A stretch of DNA of 64,000 nt, taken from Durusdinium trenchii. Lineage: Eukaryota; Sar; Dinophyceae; Suessiales; Symbiodiniaceae. The notes beneath the pieces were generated by a model. It was given only the letters and a program-made list of their open reading frames with translations, did not search any database and had not been told where the DNA came from. Below are positions 1 through 13,333 of the stretch, one piece after another; within the stretch, counting starts at the first letter, position 1, and each line of letters begins with the position of its first letter. The translations under genes and the position numbers were made by a program. The stretch lies in assembly GCA_963970005.1 (NCBI GenBank), contig CAXAMN010001447.1, positions 408,079 through 472,078 on the forward strand. Direction: 5' to 3'.

Positions 1-3000
1 GATCAACCCTGGGCCGCCCTCCACATATTTTAATGGCGTAACCGTACGATAACACGGACCTTTCAATCAAAGCTCGTGGACAGGTGCGGTCCGCATCCAT
101 CTTGGATAGCGCCAAACGAGTGGAGTATGCCTTTGCCCTCGAAAAAACGTCTTGAAAAGTGGCCGTGGCATTATTCATAACTTCCAGCAAAAACCCTCTA
201 TGGCAGAAGAGGAACACAAGTTCAACATACGCAATAGACTCGGTGAAGATGGGGTGCACTGCTGGAAACACTCTATTTTGGAGTAAGAGGACATCTTGTG
301 AGAGCAATGAGGGAAATTATCTTTGAGGATGAACTCTATCAGGATTTCTGCAGTGTTCAAGGAAACCTGAAGCCATGACCGGTGGCCAGTCGTTTACCTC
401 ACAGCAGCAGCGCTAGAATAAATTCCTAAAAGAGGAAGCAGCATAGTTTCTCCCTCTCAAACTTAGAGCAACTTCTTTTCACTTACTTGCGTTCTCACGG
501 ATCTTCAAGCCCCAGTGGCTCATTTTCAAAGCTGACGCCAAGCTCGTGCTCATCCGTGAGTTGCCAACCTGCGTGGTGAGTTCAGCACGGTAGGCAGATG
601 GGGTAGGCGGACCATGGACCTCACCAGCACCTCCCGCAGCTGCCATGGACCACTTTGTGAGTAACCTATTCCAACGGCAGTGGCGGACCTCAACTTTCGC
701 AAAAAGAACCGTCTTCCACTGCCGACTCCCTCAATCAGATTCCCTTAGGAAACGAACGCTTATAAACCATGTTCCATCTGTTCACCATCTTCAGTGCGGA
801 GTGTCCCCAATTCCACCCAAACAAAGAGGTGACCTGCATGTGATCCCACCTACGAAACCTGAGTCACCTCACTCCAAGAGGAAAACCACCGCCGGAAGGT
901 CACAGATCTCCCCTTTCAGCGATCTCCATTTCGATCTGCGATCCAGGTACCAGCAGAGGTTGAAGAACCCTATACACTCCCTGGAACTAACATGGTTACG
1001 TGATGTTACGTGGATGGCCTGGCCCCGTAAGGAAGACCATTGGCCACTACATAACAGGTGGTGTTCCACGTAACCATGTGAATTCCAGGGAGAGTAGGCC
1101 CAAAAAGCGCAAAAAGGCCTCTCCTATCGCTACGCCTGGTTGTTTTCCGGGTCCGGGTTCAGGTCACGTCCGACCTCCGTGCGGTCGGAAGGACGGTCCG
1201 AAATCCACCCACCGACCTGCAAACGGACTCGAGGAAAGGGAAGGACGGTCCCTGTAATACGTCTCCATGACTTAAATCAAGCTTTTGAAGCCGTGAAGAA
1301 ATCCAGTCGAACCACTTTCCACTTTCAACTACTAACTCCTGAACACAGTTCTTACACCCCTCCCACTCCTTCGTTCTCCCACGCCCGACTCGCCGAAAAG
1401 ACCCACCGGAAAAAACCAGGTTCCTCCACCACCAAACACCCACACGGGCCACGTCAAGGTCCCTCTAGCTTCACACCATCGGGACCCGCTCCAAAGATCG
1501 GCGCCCGGAGCACCTTCCTGCTTGAGGACCGCCTTGTGCACCGTGTCGCGGCGCTGCAGCGCCTCGTAGTCCCCTGTCACGTCGCCCGTCAGGGCGCTCC
1601 TGAGTGAAGAAGGACGTGGAACCACGGTGGGCAGATCGGATGGGTCCCAGCTTGCCAAGCTGGAGAATTCCTGGCTCAAGTCTTCGCCAATTCCGGGGAT
1701 GGACTTTCATGGGGTTTGGAACATTTTGGAACTGGAAGCAATCAATAGGATTTCGGAAAGAGTAAAGAGAGCAGCTACAAACAATCGTCTTTGGCACAAA
1801 AAGAAGAGGAAAAGAATAGCAAGTCTGCTGGTGATCACGGTGAGCACGGAGAGGGGGCCAAAATGGTGGCTTCAGTCGGTGAAGTCAAACATCACACGTG
1901 GCGGAGTCATCTCTGGAGGACCTGGATGGTTTGCTTCGCCCCGGAAGACGTGAGCTCCAAGTTCGGCACCCCGACATGTGACTCCTGGCATACTGACATA
2001 GTTCAATTAAGGGGGATGTGTCCAATGAGGGGGATATGTCCAATGTGAATTGGAGAGGTGCAGTAGGGTGCAATGCCTGCTGTCTTGCCTGCTTTTGGCC
2101 CTTAAGATGGTCATCTCCTAAAAATTCCATGAGGATACTCAGCTGAAACGTCTTCCGCTTCTTTCTCCTATGCACCCCCCTGGAAGGCTCTGACTTGCGA
2201 AGCCGATCCAGCTTGCTGGTCCCAGGAGCTGTGAGAGCTCCGGGGGACCGGCGCGAGTTCGTGGGTTCAACAGCAGGAGCAACGAGCCATTCATGCCTTG
2301 GCCGGCTCGATGCAGCGGCGCCACTCCGGTCGCGCTTCCGACGCGGCTCGCAAGTGGAGATGCGTCGAATTGGATGAATGACGGAATGGCGTAGTTGCAG
2401 GATGGCCAGATTGAATATGTCGGCTTGAACTAAGTTTGAGCCAATGACCTGTTTTGTCAAGCTACTCTCTGCTGCCTGCTGTTCATCCAAAAGCTTCCCT
2501 GAGCAAAGAAATGTGTTGGGGTGGACTCTTTCAAGCTCCAGGCCAAGTATCAGCTCAGTCCCCCACCCCCACAGATCTCCTCATCCGCCGGATTCTGCCG
2601 GGCGGCTCAGTTGAAGTTGAAAGACATCGATGCAGTTGCGGTCCTGGGCCGCTGGGCCACCGGCCGACCACGTGGGCGACCGAAGACCACCGGCCGACCG
2701 AGTGGCGCACGAGTCAGGTGGTGGAGAGGAGGATGCTGGTCGACTGAGCAAGACGCGTCCCGTCGGAAAAAGAAGGTACCAGGAGTCACAGAGCGAGTTG
2801 GGTGGTGTGGTGTGGTGTGGCTCGTCGAATCCAGGGGCTGTGGATGTGAGGTTCGGGGCACCCCTATCCTCCCCTCCATGGAGTCCGCACCCCTTGGTAG
2901 TGACTGCTAACCTTTTTTCATCTTCAGTGGGGGATTGGGGCCTTGGGGACACCAATCCGAGGTGACCCGCAGGTGATCCACACGTGCTTCCTGGGGAGGG

Positions 3001-3718
3001 ATGGTTCTTGATTGATCAATGCGTGCCAAAAGAAAAACACATGGAGTGATCTGGCACGACGCCCCCGGAGCAGTCTCCAGCTGTACCCATGTCGACTCTT
3101 GATAGATATACCACTTCTTTGAATCAGTGAGATCATCCATATATTCTCTAACCCTGTGGCATCCTAAGGATTCTCTATTCATTTTTGCTATTGGGGGGCT
3201 AGTGTGAAGCACTATCAACCCACAGTCACAGTCGCAGATTGGTTGCCGGCCTTCGGCAGGTTGATTTTGGCTCACTTGCATCGGGTCTAAACTTTTGTGC
3301 CCAAATCACTTGCTAGACTCAAACATGTGGCTCAAGACCCGAGTAAGGCTCAAGAAGCATGGAAAGAGAAAATGGAAGAGATTTCGTTGGGGCGGAGAAT
3401 ATGGACTGAGAGCAAAGAATATATCGTGTACCCGCGGAAAGGTTGGGCTCAAAACTGGCGTACAGGTACCATGCCAACCCATCAAATGAACCACATCTGT
3501 GGATGACCTGGTCATCTAAGATGTCTTCTGGAATCAAACCACATTCCTCCTTAGCCGCCTCCACAGGCGCCACCTCCACTGGCGCCATTTAATCATCGTT
3601 TCCACCAGAATCTGGGAACCAAATGATTATTATATAGTGCTTCTTGCTTCTCTATCCTGCATCCTAGCGACGGAGCTTCGCTATTGCTGCTCCCTTACTT
3701 AAGACAGAAATGGCGGCG
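1..3718. other. No recognisable gene
   Basis: Apart from the family 1 foldback at 974-1095 I see no gene. Short open frames here lack any domain, alternate between strands and overlap each other. Two GGAAGGACGGTCC strings (about 1189 and 1239) are a small local duplication. Confidence 0.6.
974..1095. repeat. Foldback element, family 1 (complete copy)
   Basis: Left arm 974-1002 starts ACACTCCCTGGAACTAACAT and the right arm 1067-1095 is its reverse complement (ACTCTCCCTGGAATTCACAT on the minus strand), 29 bases each with a few mismatches. The centre contains GTGGATGGCCTGGCCCCG and a small internal duplication of GTTACGTG. This is the best-preserved copy of a family seen seven times in the window. 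MITE-like; no coding capacity. Confidence 0.88.
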
Positions 3719-3736
3719 CCTACTTCATGAAGTAGG
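3719..3736. repeat. Perfect 18-base palindrome
   Basis: CCTACTTCATGAAGTAGG equals its own reverse complement. It lies 26 bases before the family 4 foldback. Confidence 0.8.
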
Positions 3737-3761
3737 AGCGGGCCTTTTTCAACCAAACCAG

Positions 3762-3850
3762 AGGGATCCAGTCGTACCGAACCTCAGAAGGTGGGACTGG
3801 GGTGGCTGTAGAGGGTCCAGTCGTGCCTTCGAATGTACGACTGGATCCCT
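3762..3850. repeat. Foldback element, family 4
   Basis: AGGGATCCAGTCGTAC (3762-3777) and its exact reverse complement GTACGACTGGATCCCT (3835-3850). An inner copy of CCAGTCGTGCC lies at about 3817. Confidence 0.85.
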
Positions 3851-4798
3851 AGGGTATGTCAAGTGAAGTCTTTGCTTAAGCATGGATCTGAAACCGTCTC
3901 TTCTGAAAGCCAAGTAATCAGACAAAATGGCGCCCCAGACCGTCTCACGACGAGGCTCCGAAGTGTCGAAGGGATTCTCCAAAATGATCGTAATGGCCTG
4001 GACGGGCGCGGAGCGGCGCGGCGCGGCTCAGCGTGCGCGTCGCAACCCGGTTCGAGAACACCGGTGTCTGCAAGCAGGTGAGACATGGCACGTGTTTGAT
4101 CATGTCGACTAGACAAATGGAGGTCATAAAGCACCAAACTTGGGGTCACTGCCAGGTGCCATCTACCTCTGAAACCACCATATCTTTTTGGACTGCTGAG
4201 ACAATCACCTAACATTCCAAGCTCCGATCCCATGGAGGCTAGGCTAGGTACAAGTACGGTTGTAGGGAACCTTTTCTCCAAGATGACAGGTGGAACATGG
4301 TGGAACAGTGGAATCCCAAAAGAGACGCCCAGCGGGTACGTTTCTGTTTTTCATTCTTTTGCTCACATCCATGACCGACAGGCTATAGGTGCTCACAGTG
4401 ACTGTGTAGACCAACTCGGGTCAGGTGCAGGAGAAAAAAACAAACCAGCCACCAGGGTGGCAAAAACTCATGAACATGACCGAGATTCATCTGAGGACGC
4501 CTGATGACACCCGGCGACCCTGCCCTGCTACGCCCTAGGAGCCCCACCTCCAAAGTCCAGATAAAAAAGAGCTGAACGAAGGTGAAGATGAAGGCACCGG
4601 AGGCCCAATCCTCAGTGAAAACTGCGGATGTTCCGCGGAAAAATATGCACAATATTAATATATTCAGGTGAGAAAAGGGCAAACATAAATTTACAGCGGT
4701 TGGTGGGGCAAGTGGCGGAGGATGTTCGTGGTCAATTGTGTTTGAAAAACCTGCACCCAGAAGCTTTAGGTGGGACGGACATGTCAACAAGGACGCAA

Positions 4799-4818
4799 AC
4801 ACACACACACACACACAC
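4799..4818. repeat. (AC)n microsatellite
   Basis: Ten AC units. Confidence 0.9.
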
Positions 4819-5177
4819 CGCACAGACCAGCAGTTCCAAAGGAGTTGTTTTAGTCCCATCCAGTGAGTGGATGTGACAGGGGCATCCCTATCCTCCGTTC
4901 GCTCGGCACCCATCTGCGGTGTCCCAGAAATGCAACTCGTCCCACTTCTCAACTAGGTCGTTTGGGCAAGAGAAGCTGCAAGTACCGTTGATCAGTCTCC
5001 AAGACATGGTCCAAAAACTTGGACGATAGTCTTGACTTCGACTTCCACCGTCTTTGCCTCGTAGGGGTCAATGCTGGCAATGATGACAGGACCAAAGACT
5101 TCGCGAGTGGAGCCCAATGGATTTGGTCGGCGGTTTTTACTTGGGCACAATCAGACTTAAGGCTCAAAAAGCCTTCA

Positions 5178-5240
5178 CCTTCCTGAAGTCTTGCTCACCT
5201 CTTCCTTGAAGTCTTGCACCTCTTCCTTGAATACCTCCAT
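5178..5240. repeat. Tandem 21-base repeat, about 2.7 units
   Basis: CTCTTCCTTGAAGTCTTGCA-type unit repeated. The minus strand reads as FKEEVQD heptads within a 68-codon open frame (5175-5381). A small coiled-coil exon cannot be excluded, but no splice context supports it. Confidence 0.65.
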
Positions 5241-5401
5241 AAACCGGGTCAAAGCGCTTTCTTTACGCCCTTCCCGGTGAACCCTTCGGCCGAAGCGACG
5301 GACCAGCGCACCATCATCAACGGCATCAAGACCTCGGAAGCGAGGCCCCCGGGGTCTGAAGCGGCCCCAAAGGTTCGCCACGTGCTAAGCACATGATTAA
5401 G

Positions 5402-5515
5402 CCCTAGAAGTCCAGGTCGACGATTTTAGGCACCCAAGTAAAGGAAGTTCCTGAACTCGGATCACCTAAAGACCGTTTTAAAAATAGTCTTGGACTCCCA
5501 GGGTAAGTATAGAAA
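5402..5515. repeat. Dispersed repeat, copy 1
   Basis: AGTAAAGGAAGTTCCTGAAC, then ACCTAAAGACCGTTTT and TTGGACTCC, parallels 9528-9610. Confidence 0.6.
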
Positions 5516-6959
5516 CAAAGCTATAAGCACATGTTGGGAGTTGGGAGGTCATTGAGTGATTCGGCCATTGACATATCTAGGTCAAATGGACCTTTGACGT
5601 AGACTTTAGCTAGAAACTGGTTTCTTACCAAGGGGCCCTTCGTCATGCATCCTGGTTTCTCTCCCACCCAACTTTGCCTGTCAAGTTCCCCACAATCCAA
5701 TGGGAACAATCGCCATCTGCTTTAGCCCTTCAGCCATGCAGCAGAGTAGAGAATCAGCAGCCACTTACAGGTCTGTGCGTAGGGGAAGTTGAACTGTGTC
5801 GTCGCATGCCTTGTTTGGAGTCAAACTGCGCAGGCGATCAAATGTCACTATATTTGTAGGAAAATTCCCACTGCTGCTACTACCAATTGCCAGGTGCTCC
5901 AAATCCTAGACGGGAAAAACACAACTTCCAAGACTTGAGGTTTAATGGAGCTCTCAATTCGCCAACAAGTATACTCCTATCACTTGCGGAGTCTGCCTGA
6001 AATTGCATGTCAGCCCGAATTCCCAAAAGGCAAATGCTGATCATATTGTCCCACCAGCGCTCAACATTGTTTGGTCCCACAGCACTAGATCTCCAATGCC
6101 ACTAAGCAAGCTCCAGCGCAGGTTTCATGAGCAAGCATCCAAGTCCTCTCCCTAATTCTTCCTAATCCGATAGTTCTGGCCATCCACCACAGAACAAAAC
6201 CACCCGTAGCCATTGTGTTCGATGCAAACTGTTCGAGATAGACTCCGCTGCAATTCTCGCTTGTGGCCACCTGCTACACAAGGCCATCAAGATCGCACTG
6301 CATGAATAGTAGAAATGTAAACCATAGATAATGTCATATTTGATCAAAACAACTTTCTGTTGCATGATGGCGCTCCTATACCCTTACCAAGGCCCCTGTC
6401 GTGGAGGTTCTACTAAAGCAGCACAACATCTGGGAAGCTCAGTGACCTGAAAAAACAAAGCCCAACCATGGACCCCCCCCATAATGCGGCCCATGAGGCC
6501 ATAAGAACCCTCCGTTCCAAACCCGTCTGTTTTGACCGGGAGATGGACGCCGTCTTCGACCGAGCGATCGATCCGGGGCGTGGCGTTGAGTTCAGCGGCT
6601 TCTTGGCATCGCCGAACTTTCCCATGCCGCTGGAGAGCTCGTTCCTGGGGGGACCACAGCAGTGGGCGATCGAAAAGGGTTTTTGGAAGGAACCGTGGAA
6701 CCAGTTGTGGAGGTGGAGGTCTAGGTGGGCCAAGTAGACGACACCAAGTAGTCTAGCAGGTAGTACGTTGAGAGAAGGAAAAGGACTAATGACTGCCTAT
6801 CCGTCGGAGAGTTGGACCCCAAACCTTCAACCTCTTCAGTGATCTTTCAAGTGCATTTTAGTAAGGCATACATTCGCTATCATTCGCTACAGGTCCAGAA
6901 ACTAACCTCGGTCATACAAAAAAAACACCTTACATGTATTAAAAGGAGGTCAAGTCGAC

Positions 6960-7070
6960 CAGATTTTGGACTTGGATCCTCGCAGACCAAGTAGGGATCA
7001 GACTGGGACCTCGCAGACTGGGACTTGGATCAGACTTGGACTGGGAAATGGTCGATCAGACTGGGACTGC
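6960..7070. repeat. Imperfect minisatellite of CAGACTGGGACT units
   Basis: GATCAGACTGGGAC-type strings recur about five times, mixed with GACTTGGAT. Confidence 0.7.
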
Positions 7071-9261
7071 TCGTAGGTCATTCGACCTACGACACCATTT
7101 CCTTCGACCTCGTCCCACCAACGACCCCGGACCGACCGACGTCCGTCACCGAGCGACAGGATGCGTCCCACCAAGGGGGGCGGCACGCCGAAGAGGTCGT
7201 CGCTTTGAGCGTCCACCACGGTCTGTTGGATCCAGTGATAGCAAAGGTCCACCTGAGAAGGCAAGGTGAACCGGTCGGTGAACGGGTCAGCGGACCCGGT
7301 TGAACCCCGAAGGACTGGCTGAAGGGATCAGAAGTCAATGGTTCTGACGGACATTCAGCTTCCCTTTAAACAAAAACCGTTAATTTTTGTTCGATCTGTT
7401 CATATTTCATGGGGTTGAAGGTGATCCATTTAGTAAAGAGGCAAATCACAAAGACCTGATCAGGAGACAACAATTGATGAGGCTCTAAGTCCCTTTGGTT
7501 CCTGTTGTTCCGTTGTCTATGTCAAGGTTTCGTCTTAGAAGGAGACGACAATTGCATAATATGACAAAATGATCACTGTGCAAATTCAACCTTTTACATG
7601 GACATTTATATTTTTTAGAGATCCCACCCTGTGCCAGCCTGCTGCTCTATAAAGAATCAGAGACAAACCTCTTTAAAGTTAGTTCAAAAGTACGAACACC
7701 AAAGAATCAGACCTGTCCAACCTCGAAATAATCACACAATCATGAAATAATCTGACCGTCCGGGTTCAAGTCGAACTGTCGCTCCTTTTTCCTTTCCAAA
7801 GAACGTTATTGTTTTTATTTATTGGCGAACACAGCCTGGCCAACTGTATCCGCCATTTTGTTGAGTGTAACTTTTTTAGATGCATAGGATTTGGTTTGGA
7901 TATCCAACAGGTCAGGAAAATAACACAGTCCGGGCCCCCCTCTGAAAAATCAGACACTTGCCAAATCCATTCCATTAATCTCAACGAAAAATTCGAGAGC
8001 ATACCCCCGGCCGGAGTGTCCCAAATATCTGCATATAGAGAAATCTTTCACCTCCAGGGTTTTCGAGGAAAGCCACTGTAGCTACCTGGGAAACCCTTTC
8101 CTTTGGAGCTAAGTCTGATTCTTTAGGGTCTTCAGGATTGCGCTTTCTAGTCTGACTGGCCTCAGATTTCTCGTTGAAACACTTGGGATCAAGACATATT
8201 CTAGACTCTATATCGACAAAATGGGGATGTCTTATCACAAGCCTCAGCCGTACATATCATCGCAACAATGACAAAGGATCCCTGCAAACGGAACGATTCG
8301 ATAGCAACATCTCCAATCGCAGCTACCACTAATCAGTATGTAGCAAGCCAAAAGTCCTCAAGGTATTTTACGCACGGCTTCTCCTCCACGCCCTGCTTCG
8401 GCAGTTTCTTGACCGTTGGCTGCTTTTCACGGTTTGTGACCTCCGTGACCTGTGTGGGATCTCCTCCACGCTTTGCGGGCCTTGCGGGTCCAAATCACTT
8501 GGGATCCAACGCGGATGGCCACGACTTGCGGGTGAGAATGCTGAAGCTGTGTGGGCCAACAGACAATCGTACTCCAGTTGGCACAGGACATCCAAAAACA
8601 CGACCATCTGGCCGCTGGCCGATGATGAAGCGCAGGCCCTGAAACGCATCGACCAAAGGCTCTCTGTCCATTGGCATCTGAGAGTGTCAGCGTGGGCGTG
8701 ACCTGCACTGAGACTCCGAACGCTAAGTCTGGGCGAGTCCGGGTGGACAGCCACAGCAGCTCTCCAACAATGTAAGTTGGAGGAAGGACAGCAAAGTTCT
8801 GATTTCAGTGCTGCCTGCGGGCATGCTTGCGCGGCCGTCCTGCACCTGGATGTCCTCCTCCGGCTCCTCATTGATGGTGCAAGAGGCGTCGCGCTCGGAT
8901 GCCGTGACAGCAGGTCTCCAGTGGTAAGACTTCTGGCTCCCAGTGATTCCTGCCCCGTGCAGGTCTTCCCCACACGTGAACACGGCCTTCGGAACACGGC
9001 CTTCGGGCGGAACGGTTTACATCGTCCGAGTGGCGCGTTGGTTGGAGCCATCCAAATAGGCCAGGGACTTCTCATCGATTCCCACGGAATTCAAGGTCAA
9101 CAGGCCCCACACCTGGAAGAAGCTGCCGGGCCACAAAGGAGGAAAAAGCCTGCGAAACGGGTGGGAAAAGGACTTGGAAGGGGCCAAAGGGTCACCAAGG
9201 GGTGGTTCATGGGCACCTCCGTTCCAAGACCAGTTGCAAAGTGGTTGACCTGCTTTCAGTG

Positions 9262-9335
9262 TCTAAAACACTTAATAAAACAAGATGAATGTTTGGTAAG
9301 AATGTCTAAATCAATGGTCGTTGGAATCCTACAGT
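9262..9335. repeat. Dispersed repeat shared with 16683-16780
   Basis: AATCAATGGTCGTTGGAATC after a GGTAAGAATGTCTAAA stretch. The 16.7 kb copy has AATCAATGGTGGTTGGAATC in a similar AT-rich setting. Confidence 0.55.
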
Positions 9336-9519
9336 GTTTCTATCTACACTCACACTAGGGGCAGTGAACAAGACCAGTGGTCCCCTTTTGCAAACCTGCG
9401 TCCTGCATCGCAGGGCTCATCATGGCCCAACTCTAGTTGAATGGAACAATATAAATATATTTTTTGTTTTTTTCACACGCCCAGAAAGGACACCTCAATA
9501 TAAGATATACTGTATATAC

Positions 9520-9612
9520 CCCAGAAGTCCAAAGACTCAAGTAAAGGACATTCCTAGACTGGTGTCACATAAAGACCATTTTATAGACGACTGGACTCCG
9601 AAGGTATATGAT
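9520..9612. repeat. Dispersed repeat, copy 2
   Basis: AGTAAAGGACATTCCTAGAC, then ACATAAAGACCATTTT and CTGGACTCC, parallels 5440-5515. Confidence 0.6.
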
Positions 9613-10299
9613 CCAACAAACTTCCTGATGAACCTACCTGACTCTTCCTTCTAGGGTAGGTGGATTCTCAGGATTTTTACAAGTAGGATGTTTAACGCTT
9701 GGGTCTATCCTATTACCTGTAACAGTGGGATGATGATGGTTAGCAAAGGCCTTGTTCGAAAATAGTAATAATCAAGAATTGTTTACTGACTGTTACAGGT
9801 ACTAGGACAGACCCTAATTATAGCAACCTATATCTAAAATTATCTAAACAATACCGTCTCTGAGAATCAACTCAAGCTCGTCGCCATGCATGAGTGGCCA
9901 GGGTCACAAACCACTACCTACGAGTCCACTCCGATCCAGGTCTAAACTGTCCAAACCTGGTTTTTGACCTCCTTCAGTCATGTTTTTATATGACCAAGTC
10001 CAGCTGAACATGCGGTCAGTTTCTGACCTGTAGGCACTACGTTTCGGTCGACCCAGGCTTCGATGCGGAGATCCACGCCGAGAACAAATTGACCGGTTCC
10101 GTTTCTTTCGAAAGACCGCGAACCCCCAAGGCCTACATGTTTGAGGGATACTTGACCTGATAGGTATACCCCCAAGATCAGGAGTGGAGTGAAGCTGGGC
10201 ACACGTGATTGAGGAGTAATTATCTGCTGTCATGTATCGAAACTTCGTCAGCCACGGAAGAAGCCTTGTTAAATGCGTTTAAAAAAAGGGCGATGCCTT

Positions 10300-10410
10300 A
10301 CCCAAACACTCCATGGGACTGCCATAGGACTGCCGCCCCATTGACCCCCAAAACCAACCACCCCTGGCCTGATCGGCATAATATGGCAGTCCCATGTGTC
10401 GTGTTTGGGT
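10300..10410. repeat. Foldback element, family 2 (complete copy)
   Basis: Left arm ACCCAAACACTCCATGGGAC with TGCCATA, right arm TATGGCAGTCCCATGTGTCG with TGTTTGGGT: inverted repeats of about 27 bases. The core is GCCCCATTGACCCCCAAAAC plus CAACCACCCCTGGCC. Confidence 0.87.
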
Positions 10411-12089
10411 TACCTTGCCTTCCAATTCGTCGTGAGTCGTCAGTCCGACACATGCCAACTTGCACATCTGACGCTTCGACGCAGCCATCCATCCCCAACG
10501 CAACACTTGCAGTCACAGAACCTCATCAAGCCCTGAAGAGGAAACACCCCTGAGAAGTAGACCGCCATAATTCAAACCATCCGAATCACCGGACAAATCC
10601 GCGCAACTCACCGCCCCACGAGTTTCCCGAGTTGCCCGAGTTTCGCAACGACACCGATCCACTTTCGGCCTGATGCGACTTCCGGGGCGAGAGCTCCTGC
10701 GGCTCCAAATCTGCGGGGAGCTTGGCTGATGGTCAAAGTCAGTGAGTTCAGTGCAAACTGAAGAAATGTCATAATGTCATGGAATCTTTTGTTTTTAGAT
10801 AGATGTTTTTAGTCTTCTCCAAATGTATATCTGTTCAATTCCTTCTTTTCTATTCTTTTATGATTTACCAACACCTGCATCACATATCACATCCCTGCCT
10901 CCAAGCCCATCAAAAAGACATCAACACAGAATGGCACTCACTTCGGAGTAGTACTAGCAAGTTGATCCGCTCTCCGCTATCAATTGATCCGCTCTTCCGC
11001 TTCTCCCGTTCCCCAACCAAAAAAACAACAACAACACCGGTGAGACACACTGGGGACTACATGGACTACCTCCTCCCGGGGACTGACTCAACGTATTCTC
11101 CGGCTCATCGTCTCATCTTCTCATCTCCTGTAGTGCACAGGCGCTCAGCATGCTAAACAGCCGGATCACTTTGTGCAGAAAGACCTCCCGCAGGGCGAGA
11201 CGACGTGTGGAGACGACGGGTAGCGAAAGGAGGAGTGGGCAGTGGAGGAGTTTCGATCCGAAGATGAAGATATGTATGATCAGATTCAGCGAAATGAAAG
11301 GAGGAAGTTCCTGCCAGAAGTTGGAGGACACGTTTTTCTTGATCTCAAGTGTTCCTTGTGATGCCTGTATACCCATGGTATATACCCTATTTCAGACACA
11401 CAGTGGACAAAGACCAGGTCCGGACACCAGTGAAGAGGGAGAAGGTCCGAACCTCGGGTTCTTGGGGTTGATCGAAGTGTCCCTCCTTGGCTCTGACTGG
11501 GACACGGGACACGGGGCGCGGTGCGATAGAGTTTCGGGACATGGGGGGGTCTGGTCTTGGGGGGCAAACTGTATTGCTAGTGCTAGTGACAACAACAACA
11601 GGCTCGTATTGTGACAACAGAACTGGTTCTATGATATAGATATCGTCAACAAGTGTGAATCGTGTATACATGTTATGCAACCATACAGCACGTATGAAAG
11701 CTGTGGGACATAATATGGTGGGCCAGCACATGCATCTCCGTCAACATCCCTGGTGAGCACTAGTCGCTGGAAACTTCCCTGCATCTGACTCACTCAAAGT
11801 CAAAGACACACCTCCCCACGGGAGTTTTTTTGGCTGGAGCAAACACCTCTGGATTCTGCATCTGTTCAGGGTCTCTTAAGTTCGGAAGTCACCCTGGAAC
11901 AGACCCACATGGAAACTGAGAAAGACAGACCCGTGGAATACCATGCAATATCATGCAATCCTTTACGACTCAGTGGGTTTGGGGTTCCATGTTCATCTGG
12001 AAGTACACCCTGAAGATCGCAGTGTGCCTCTACCTCCCACACGGGGCCCTTGGGAGGTTGACACGAAGACCGCTCCACCTGGTGTGGGC

Positions 12090-12175
12090 TACACTCCCTG
12101 AAACTCACATCGTGGTTACGTGGATGGCCCCGAGTTCGGAAGTACCAAGCAGTTTTTTCCATGAGGATTTCCCAC
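12090..12175. repeat. Foldback element, family 1 (partial)
   Basis: TACACTCCCTGAAACTCACA and GTGGTTACGTGGATGGCCCC match the left arm and core of the copy at 974. The right arm is degraded. Confidence 0.7.
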
Positions 12176-12716
12176 TGTAATGGTCTTCATGGCTCCAAGT
12201 GAATGGTCTTTTATACCAAACAGGTCTTCTCATGGGTTTTCCACTCCACTTTCCATGTGAGGAGCCCCAGAAACTTGATGAAAAAGGAGCGCCTCTCTCA
12301 TGTGTCGTGCCTGCACCCTGCACCCGGCTGCCCCCCCCAAGAGAGGTTAAGTGAGCTGAACTAGGACCCCACTAAGGTACCTATAGTCTATAGGGTCCCA
12401 GTGGGTACTATAGGGTATGGGGACCTTATAGGCTCCTTCAACCTCTGTTGGTCCCTCCCATCCCCCCCGTCCTCGACCTTTGCGTCAGAACATTTGGAGC
12501 CACGGCAGCAGCTCACCGCCGAGGCAGCGGCACCGGACCAGTCGCCCAGGAAGGCATTGGCCGTGGTGTAAGCGGACCTGCCAGCAGGACCCGGCAGACC
12601 CCTTGACTATCTATTCTTCCATGTAAGAACCGCCCAAACTGGCAGTTTTCGTTTCGAGCCGGATGAGATGGAGGTTTTCGACCTGTCCACCCACCACTGT
12701 TGAGGAGTGGGTGTTT

Positions 12717-12734
12717 CCCTCTCTCTCTCTCTCT
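12717..12734. repeat. (CT)n microsatellite
   Basis: Run of CT dinucleotides, about nine units. Confidence 0.88.
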
Positions 12735-13311
12735 TTTCTTTTCGCACCCTGTGGTGAGTGTGGAGGGCGGCATTGAGTTTTCTTTGGGGGAGTGCCAGGA
12801 TGAGGTGATCTGGCTGACCAAATAGCAGGGGGACTTGGGTGGGTGTGGAGTCTGATGGTTGAGGAGGGGGTCTGGTCGAAGGAATGGCCACCTTGATGAA
12901 TGATCGGGTGCACCATGATACGCCCAGAATGTCTGATCAATTCAGCTTGTAATGGACCCCCTTCATGGCTCCACTAGCCCCTGGATGGATACAAAATTCA
13001 TCAAACATCATTGCTCATCCTCATCTTACAATCCATCATAACCGTCATAGCCTTCTCTATTTCCCAATCCATCCCCCTACTGAAAGCATCAACCAAACCC
13101 ACCATTTCATGAATCCTTTAGCGCCTCAACTGCCTTTTTCATATATACCCCGCTGTTCGTTCACTCCGGTCTGACCCGGTGCATGCTTGCTTGGCGGTCT
13201 AGGCGCCAGTAGGTGGAATAAGCAGCGGAGAGGCGGAAGACGATGACGAAGGAGACGAAGCCGCTGAAGCCTCGGAGACGACGGAGACGAAGGATCTGGC
13301 TTCGAGGAGGA

Positions 13312-13333
13312 TCCGGAGGAGGAGGAGGAGGAG
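13312..13333. repeat. (GGA)n tract
   Basis: Seven GGA units in a purine-rich stretch. Confidence 0.85.

Larger units (their letters stand above)
3851..10299. other. No recognisable gene; repeats only
   Basis: Holds the tandem repeat at 5.2 kb, the CAGACTGGGAC minisatellite near 7 kb, and the paired dispersed repeats. Minus-strand frames at 8368-9075 and 8427-8983 are fairly long, but three overlapping frames compete and none shows a motif, so they are not called. Confidence 0.55.

Noticed and set aside
6195-6222. Spliced-leader relic (CCGTAGCCATTGTGTTC resembles the dinoflagellate trans-spliced leader)
   Set aside because: Only about the first 11 bases match and the GGCTCAAG end is missing. 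Similar partial hits at 7847, 18848 and 56297 show that the level of match is expected by chance.
8368-9075. 235-codon minus-strand open frame
   Set aside because: Overlapped by two other open frames on the same strand and one on the other. Composition is R/S-rich, as in GC-rich noncoding DNA, with no motif.
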